Shown here piece by piece: positions 57,690 to 64,000 of a DNA stretch of 64,000 bases. The notes below the pieces were generated by a model, which saw only the letters and a program-made list of their open reading frames with translations, was not told where the DNA came from and did not search any database. Numbering within the stretch: the stretch's first letter is position 1; every line of letters starts with the position of its first letter. Origin of the DNA: Larix kaempferi (Eukaryota > Streptophyta > Pinopsida > Pinales > Pinaceae); the NCBI GenBank assembly GCA_027924585.1, contig BSBM01001445.1:682001-746000 (forward strand). The letters are read 5' to 3'. The position numbers were made by a program, and so were the translations under genes.

Positions 57690-58902
57690 TTTTGTATCAG
57701 AGAATACAATATTTGGACTGAATCCTTCAAAACAAGTCATTTTCCCATTCTCTCTATAAAAAAATGGGAAGTTTCATACAACTAAATTTTCAAGACCTTG
57801 ACGTGACATATAGAAGTACTTTTGGTAAAAATTTGATGTTGGGGTTTAATTGTGGAGTTACAATCTATGTAAATTAGGGTATTTTTACCAATGTGCATCC
57901 AAATTAACTCCCGATCTACCATGCACCAAGAGGGATCAAATACCTTGAGGTGAAAACCATTTTTAGAGTACAGAAAGTTGAGGAAATGTTTTCGCCTCGA
58001 GGTATTTGATCCCTCTTGATACGTGATAGATATGGAGTTAAGATGGATCTACGTTGGTATTTAATGATAATAAATTTTTCCCTTTCACTTTATCCTTTAA
58101 AATGGTAACCAAACAAAGTCAAGGAATCGAATGGATTTTGAATTAACATTTTCTCTCAAAAACCTTACTTGATAGGAAACTTGGATATGTGCATATATTC
58201 TAATTAATTATTTTAGTTTTAATTAATTGGAATACATATATCTTTGGTTTTAAATTTTAGATCAGGTTCCACATTGTTGAAAAAATATACTTAATATTTT
58301 ATTATTTTATTAAAGCGACGTGCGTTAACTCCACGTTGAGCACATAATTACACTTCACCTTCATACTAGGTTGTAGAAAGCGCCTCTTAGTGCAACTGGT
58401 CCAAAAACTAATCCAAAACAAGTGTTTTGAGTAAAACAAACATACTAGATGATTTAGAGCTACATATTGAGTATCACCAATTTTATTAGAAGTAATACAT
58501 ATCATATTAATTTTGGTAAAAATTTCATAAGAAGAACATAAGAATACGACACCTAGAAGTTTGTACAAGTTCACTCTTCTTGAGAGGGATAAAATTAGCA
58601 AGTTTTTGGAAAGTTACCCTAATATTTTCTAGGACCTTAAGATTTAGTCAAACGGCCTATGGCATTCCAAAGAAGACACATAAAGATACTAGAAAATGAA
58701 ATTTCAGATCCATAGGGGATGAAATTGTAGAGTCATCTTAGTTGTCATGATGGCAAGCAAGATAATCTCCAAATTATGGTTTTAAAAGGTATATTGTTTT
58801 GAAAATAGTATAACTTTTGACTGGAAGGTCCAATTTAGGTGATTCAAAAGTCATTAGAAATAGGAAGCATAGGATAATATGATGGAGAAAAAACATATTA
58901 TC
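57690..58902. other. Noncoding stretch after TE8
   Basis: May be the leader of TE8 or host DNA. No gene recognised. It contains the inverted repeat listed separately. Confidence 0.5.
57886..58059. repeat. Inverted repeat, 71-bp arms, 32-bp loop
   Basis: Arms 57886-57956 and 57989-58059 pair at 58 of 71 positions without gaps. The inner part is nearly perfect: CAAGAGGGATCAAATACCT on the left pairs fully with its complement on the right. A transcript would fold into one long hairpin. It could be a miRNA-precursor-like hairpin or a foldback/MITE. Confidence 0.85.
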
Positions 58903-59519
58903 TGTTTTTTATATTATATGTAATTTATTGAGGTAGTAAGTTGAGGTTTTGGTTAAGTTGTAATGTTTAATGTTAATATTACATTGTAATGATGCTTAGT
59001 GTGATTCCGTAAGATGTCATGATGTATTATATATCAAAGGAAGGATTAATTGTATCTATATTATTATGTAAAAGGAGTTATCTGCATGCATCATGGAGAA
59101 ATATTCTCCTATTACCATCCATTATATAAGGAGGTGGAAGATCATTTATCCCACATGTATTATGGGATGTAATTCTTCCATTCATCTAGCTATATAATAG
59201 AGGTGAAGGAGACTCTTTGGGTATTATGTTATGATGTTATAATAAAGATGCGATAAGCATATGTGGAGGAGCTCAAGTGTAATATTGAATATTTCTGGAG
59301 AATAAAGAAGACCATACCTTCGTGTGGATGTTTTCCTATTTGGGGTTTTACCACATATATTAGGTGTATTATTTCCTTTTCTCTTGTCTCAGACTTAATG
59401 TTTGATTATATGGTGCTTGTATGGATATAAAGATAGACTAGTAGACTTTTGTTTTTATGGATTTTCATGTTAACAAATATATTGTTGTATGTTTATACAT
59501 ATTTCTCAATAATATAACA
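58903..59519 (+). repeat. Copia 5' LTR of a further element (TE9)
   Basis: Ends AATATAACA directly before a primer site. TATATAAG box at 59123-59130 and a second at about 59190. The left boundary (TGTTTTTTATATTATATG) is inferred. No 3' partner in the window. Confidence 0.7.
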
Positions 59520-59532
59520 TGGTATCATAGTT
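59520..59532 (+). other. TE9 primer-binding site
   Basis: TGGTATCATAGTT; the first eight bases match the initiator-Met core. Confidence 0.72.
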
Positions 59533-60130
59533 GGTCACTATGCTCTATCTTATTCAGTAATTTTTGTTAAAAAAAAGTTTTAAAAGCACCAAGTTCTTCT
59601 ATTGTTTTGGGTTCCTCCATCTCTAGTATATTTGCAATCAAATATAGACAACCCTTATGTTTTTTCTTTAGATATGGGCATGTTTCTGTTTGTTTGGCAA
59701 TTTTTTTATCAAAACCATCACCATCACCATCACCATTTATTTTTCAAGACGTTTTTTTAGAAATTTTTTATTTTTTTCCTTGGTGTTTCTTGTAGATATG
59801 ATTTGAATCTATTGTATACTAACCTATTATCAAGGATTTATCTCTCTAGTAGTAGATCTAGTTGTTTTCCTATTTTTGGTTTGTAATTTTTGCAGGTTTC
59901 CATCTAAACGGTTTGAACTTTCATGGATTTGCAGTTACAGGGCCTTAATAGACAAGTATGCATCATAGTAGTCACAGAAGGCACATGCATACATCACCTT
60001 TATTCATAGAAGGCATGTACCCCCATGACCATCCTTTGCGTACACCCAATTTCGATGTGAAATCGTCTCTATAAGTTGATTCTTTTCATTGTTCTGTATC
60101 GAGGGTTTGGAAATCTTCTAGTTATGTACT
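59533..60130 (+). other. TE9 leader up to chimeric junction
   Basis: Noncoding, with a CCATCACCATCACCATCACC run near 59716. Unrelated by eye to TE2/TE3/TE5 leaders until it stops abruptly at 60130. Confidence 0.65.
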
Positions 60131-61137
60131 ATTGGGTTAATCCTAGAAGAGAATGGATTGGTGACCTGCATAAGTGAAGAAGTTCCTGTTTCAGAGGGAG
60201 ATGAGGCTAAGGCCTTACATAAGAAGATTACATGCAATCTCGACAAGTATGACTTATCCAGGTATGTTTCGAGATTTGTTCATGATTAAGTTTATGATAT
60301 GTTTGTCTTCATATTATTACGGTTAGTACAATCTTGATTAAATTTAGACTTGTCGTATCACCTTAATAAAATTACGAATGCATGATAGAAGATATTCATT
60401 GATTAGGGTGTTGACACTTATGATTGTACTAATGCATTATGGTGTTGTATGAGGTTTATGTTGTCCGCTAACATGAAAGTTACACCGAGAAAGACAAATC
60501 ATGTTCTAGTTCAAGAACATATGATCATGGTGACATGAAGACAAAGATTCATCCATTGTCATGGATCACTTAGAAGATCTATTTACGAGGTATGTATAAC
60601 TTGGTTCTATAATGGTTAACTTATGAGATATGTAGGTTACTAGCACAAGTCATTGAAGAGAACAAGAAGACATCATGTGGGTATGTTAGACATAACTAGC
60701 TAACATACTAATCCAGGTATGTTTTTTTTCTTTCTATATCAAGTTAGAATCCTACCTTGTGATAGGATCTCTTATATAAGTATACATGGCATGATTGATA
60801 ATGATTATTGATAGGTTTGAATAATCATGGGTGTATGCATATTATGTTTCTTACCTTAATTGATGATATGACTAACCAGAAGAGTCATGAAAGTATAGGT
60901 TTGGGTAATCACGGGTTTAGGCATATTATGTTTCTTACTTTAATTTATGATATGACTAACCATAAGAGTCCTTGAATACTAATGCATATTATTTATGTTT
61001 GAAATGATCATGACTATACATGCTTAAGATTCTTTTGTTTTGATAGTATTGAGAATATACTAATAAATGTATGATTATGTATGAGACCTCGAGGATAACA
61101 CAATGATGATACTAATAAGCATGCATAGTGATTAAGG

Positions 61138-61320
61138 ATGGATATAAATTCAAGTACAACTAATATAGGAAGCAAATATCAAGATGGAGCCCACTTCAGT
61201 AGTTTCTGCAAGGATGTAGATATTCAAAGGGAGTTGACCACTTCTCACAATCCACATCAGAATGGAGTTACAAAAAGGAAGCAAAGACTGAGAGGGATTC
61301 AACCCAACAAACAAAGATAA
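61138..61320 (+). pseudogene. Integrase remnant, second TE5 copy
   Basis: Same 60-codon frame as 31692-31874, identical in translation, including the Lys in place of the usual catalytic Glu. Confidence 0.8.
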
Positions 61321-61738
61321 GTATTTGAATTATCATTTCTTGCATATTTGTTTTTTAAATAATACTATTCAATAATGTATATACTGATGTTCCTAGACTT
61401 AGGGTGTGTATTATGCATATTAGAATAATTGCATTAATGAACAGTATACTACTAATTTGCATATGATGGGTAAGTGGCCTATGGGACTGTACAACATTCC
61501 ATTGCTACTTATCTAGAATGAAACCTCTTTGCTGACATATTGGGAGTTGTGCACACTCTTAACAATGTTCTGGTAGAGATTGGAAGGCATTTAGAAAGTT
61601 ACAGGATATGGATAAATGTTGTATTGAAGCATTGGGTAAAGATAATTGCATGACTGTATGACATATTTCTTCAGATGTAAGAATTTGTTTTGAAAACTAT
61701 GAGAAGTTTCTAATCATGCAATTTAACTTGTTTTGTAG

Positions 61739-63269
61739 GAAAGATCGTATACGAGCACCTACAAAAGAAGGACTACAACATTTGTTTCAGCAACAAAGTT
61801 ATCTATTGAAGATATTGAATATATTGAAGTTCCCAGGATTCGGGAAGAATGCCATGATCGAGGAGTACCAGTCGATCATGAAGAATGATGTTTGGGATGC
61901 AGTCCCAAGACCCGAAGGGAAGTCTGTTGTGACTTCCAAATGGATCTATAAGATCAAGCATGCTGCAAGTGGCAGCATAGAGACTTTTGCTCTTGTAGCC
62001 AGATCCACTTCCATAAGATCAGTACTTGCTTTGGCTGCAATGAAGAAATGGAAGATACACCAGATGGATGTCAAGACAACTTTCTTGAATGGTGTAGTTG
62101 AAGAGGAAGTGTATGTGGAGCAACCACTCGGGTTTGAGACACATGACCGAGAGTCACATGTGTGCAAACTGAAGAAAGCCTTGTATGGTTTGAAACAAAC
62201 ATCCATGACCTGGTATGGCAGGATAGATGGCTTTCTATCCAGTTTGGGCTTTACCAATAGTAAAGCGGATTCCAACCTTTAATACAATCCAGTGATACTA
62301 CTTCTGTATGTGGATGACCTATTTGTTACAGGTGAGGATAGATTGATTGCCGACACGCAGTGGAAGCTTACTGCTGAGTTCGAGATGAAGAACTTGGAGA
62401 TGATGCACTACTTTCTAGGCATGGAGGTGTGGCAGAGTGCAGATGGAATCTTCCTTGGACAAGGGAAGTATGTAGTAGAGATACTGAAGAGGTTTGGGAT
62501 GATGGACTGCAAGGCCATGGCCACACTTATGGCATCGAACTTGAAGCTTCTGTGTGATGCTTCATCTGAGCCGGTTGATTTTACTATGTATCTTCAGATG
62601 ATTGGGTCCTTGATGTACCTGACGAACACGAGACTAGACATTTGCTTTGTGGTGAACACATTGAGCCAGTTCTTGACAGATCCCAGAGGTGTTCACCTAG
62701 TTGCTGTAAAGCATATTCTGAGGTACCTGAAGGGTACAGTTGATTATGGGCTCAAGTATGATGTGAATCAAAAGTTTAACCTACAGGGTTATGTTGATTC
62801 AGACTAGGTAGGTAGTGCTGTAGATAGGAAGAGAACTTCTGGGTGTTGCTTCAGTATGGGATAGGGTGTGATCTCTTGGTTTAGCAGGAAGCAGTCCTGT
62901 GTAGCACTGAGTACAGCTGAAGCAGAGTATGTTGCAGCTTGTTCGGCTAGTTGTGAGGCAGTATGGCTACGAAAGATACTATCTGAGTTATTTGATCTCC
63001 CGCTGGAGGTTACTGGTATCTTTTGTGACAACCAGAGTTGTGTGAAGCTGTCTGAGAACCCGGTGTTCCACGACAGGTTGAAACACATAGAGATCAAATA
63101 TCACTATATTAGGGATATGGTGCAAAGAGGAGCAGTGAAGCTCCTGTATGTTACGATGGATGAGCAGGTTGCAGATGTGCTGACGAAACCACTAACCAGA
63201 GTGAAGTTCAAGTACTTCAGAGAGAGGCTTGGTGTTATTCAGATTGACGACACTTCGAGGAAGAAGTGA
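61739..63269 (+). pseudogene. Copia RT / RNase H, second TE5 copy
   Basis: Frames 61716-62282, 62292-62807 and 62868-63269 translate identically to the three TE5 frames. The 63-bp fingers deletion, the TAA after SKADSNL, and the TAG codons at 62805-62807 and near 62864 are all shared. It cannot therefore be an independent copy from a functional master element; it derives from TE5 itself, or both derive from one defective parent. The catalytic YVDD is present. Confidence 0.93.
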
Positions 63270-63385
63270 TGGAGACATTTGCTGGAGCCATTCCAAGCAT
63301 GGTGAGAGGAGGATCCTTCCCATGGTTGTGGATATAAGAGCTGGATGATGAGCATCAGGACGATGCTCCAGTTACTGCTCTGTAT

Positions 63386-63776
63386 ATGCATCATGTTAGA
63401 TGCTTGGATATGATCAGTTGGATCATTTATATGTATATGCATCATGTTGGATGCTTGGATATGATCAGTTGGATCATTTATATGTATATGCACAATGTTG
63501 GATGCTTGGATATGATCACTTGGATAATTTGTATGTATGTTTGCATCATGTTGGATGCTTGGACCATGTATCTGTATATGTATCAGGTGGATACGTTGTA
63601 TGATCAGGTAGATCATGTATGTTGATATATATCAGGTGGATACTTTGTATGATCAAGTAGATCATGTATTTGTGTATGTATCAGGTGGATACATTGTATG
63701 ATCAGGTGGATCATGTGTAATGATATGTATCAGGTAGATATTGTGTATGCATCAGGTGGATGAATTGTATGATGAG
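63386..63776 (+). repeat. 51-bp tandem repeats, second TE5 copy
   Basis: Same array as 33940-34330 with no unit gained or lost, notable for a tandem repeat. Confidence 0.9.
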
Positions 63777-63935
63777 GATGATCATGGATGACGAGCTTCA
63801 GGATGTTGCTCCAGATGACATGCATCAGGACGATGCAGTGTTGATGATCAGGATGATCATGTGTACATCAGAATGATGTATGGTGAGTATCAGGTTGATA
63901 CTCTATGGCCGTGGACAGGTTGTGCAGATGAGCAT

Positions 63936-64000
63936 GTAAGTAGACCTGGGAGATCTGGACAGGATGAAAAAGGCCTCAGATGCTCTTTCGAGGCATTGCT
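63936..64000 (+). repeat. Second tandem repeat block, truncated by window end
   Basis: First unit of the block matching 34490 onward. Confidence 0.85.

Larger units (their letters stand above)
60131..64000 (+). mobile_element. Near-identical second copy of TE5 internal region
   Basis: Corresponds base for base to 30685-34554 (constant offset 29446) up to the window end. The only difference I found is A at 31998 versus G at 61444. The copy begins inside the TE5 leader, not at an LTR or primer site. It runs off the window inside the second tandem-repeat block. Confidence 0.95.

Noticed and set aside
59714-59740. CCATCACCATCACCATCACC reading like a polyhistidine tag, raising the idea of vector contamination
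   Set aside because: Surrounding sequence is AT-rich plant leader with no vector features, and the run is a simple trinucleotide-type repeat.

Overview
The window looks like a repeat-rich intergenic stretch of a large seed-plant nuclear genome. The evidence is nested LTR retrotransposons of the plant Ty1/Copia and Ty3/Gypsy lineages, initiator-Met-type primer-binding sites, 5-bp target duplications, and broken copies of an EDS1/PAD4-like immune gene, a family I know from seed plants. A gymnosperm would fit the old, degraded, deeply nested elements, but that is inference. I found no intact gene, no bacterial feature and no CRISPR array.

Layout. Positions 1-16136 hold a chromodomain Gypsy element (TE1) whose 5' LTR is cut by the window edge; a Copia element (TE2, 1453-7857) sits in its leader. 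Positions 16137-28498 are older host DNA with diverged repeats (block P) and two copies of a broken minus-strand exon (17808-18285 and 26170-26664) resembling the C-terminal EP domain of EDS1/PAD4-type proteins. A Copia element of the TE2 type (TE3, 18399-25914) lies between the two copies. Positions 28499-57347 are one very large nest: a Tat-like Gypsy element (TE4, target duplication ATATT) interrupted by a Copia element in its 5' LTR (TE5, 28826-35946, ATGTA), a 4.5-kb noncoding TG...CA insertion in gag (TE6, 38015-42522, TACTA) and a minus-strand Copia element between its RT and RNase H regions (TE7, 45804-51540, GTAAG). Positions 57348-60130 hold host DNA, two partial Copia-type LTRs and a 71-bp-armed inverted repeat. 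From 60131 to the window end comes a nearly perfect second copy of TE5 positions 30685-34554, carrying the same inactivating lesions.

How the parts work together. TE1 and TE4 have the parts of autonomous Gypsy elements (gag, protease, RT, RNase H, integrase; plus a chromodomain in TE1 and an extra 3' reading frame in TE4), but all are broken, mostly by C-to-T changes that turn Gln or Arg codons into stops. TE2, TE3 and TE5 are related Copia elements that keep LTRs, primer site, polypurine tract and RT/RNase H remnants but have essentially lost gag, protease and integrase. In their place is a long noncoding leader, and each has its own tandem-repeat arrays before the 3' LTR. TE7 is the only Copia element with a full gag-to-RNase H order. 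The points most worth following up are the near-identical TE5 duplication with its chimeric junction, the duplicated EDS1-like exon, the orphan 4.5-kb TE6 insertion, and the hairpin at 57886-58059.
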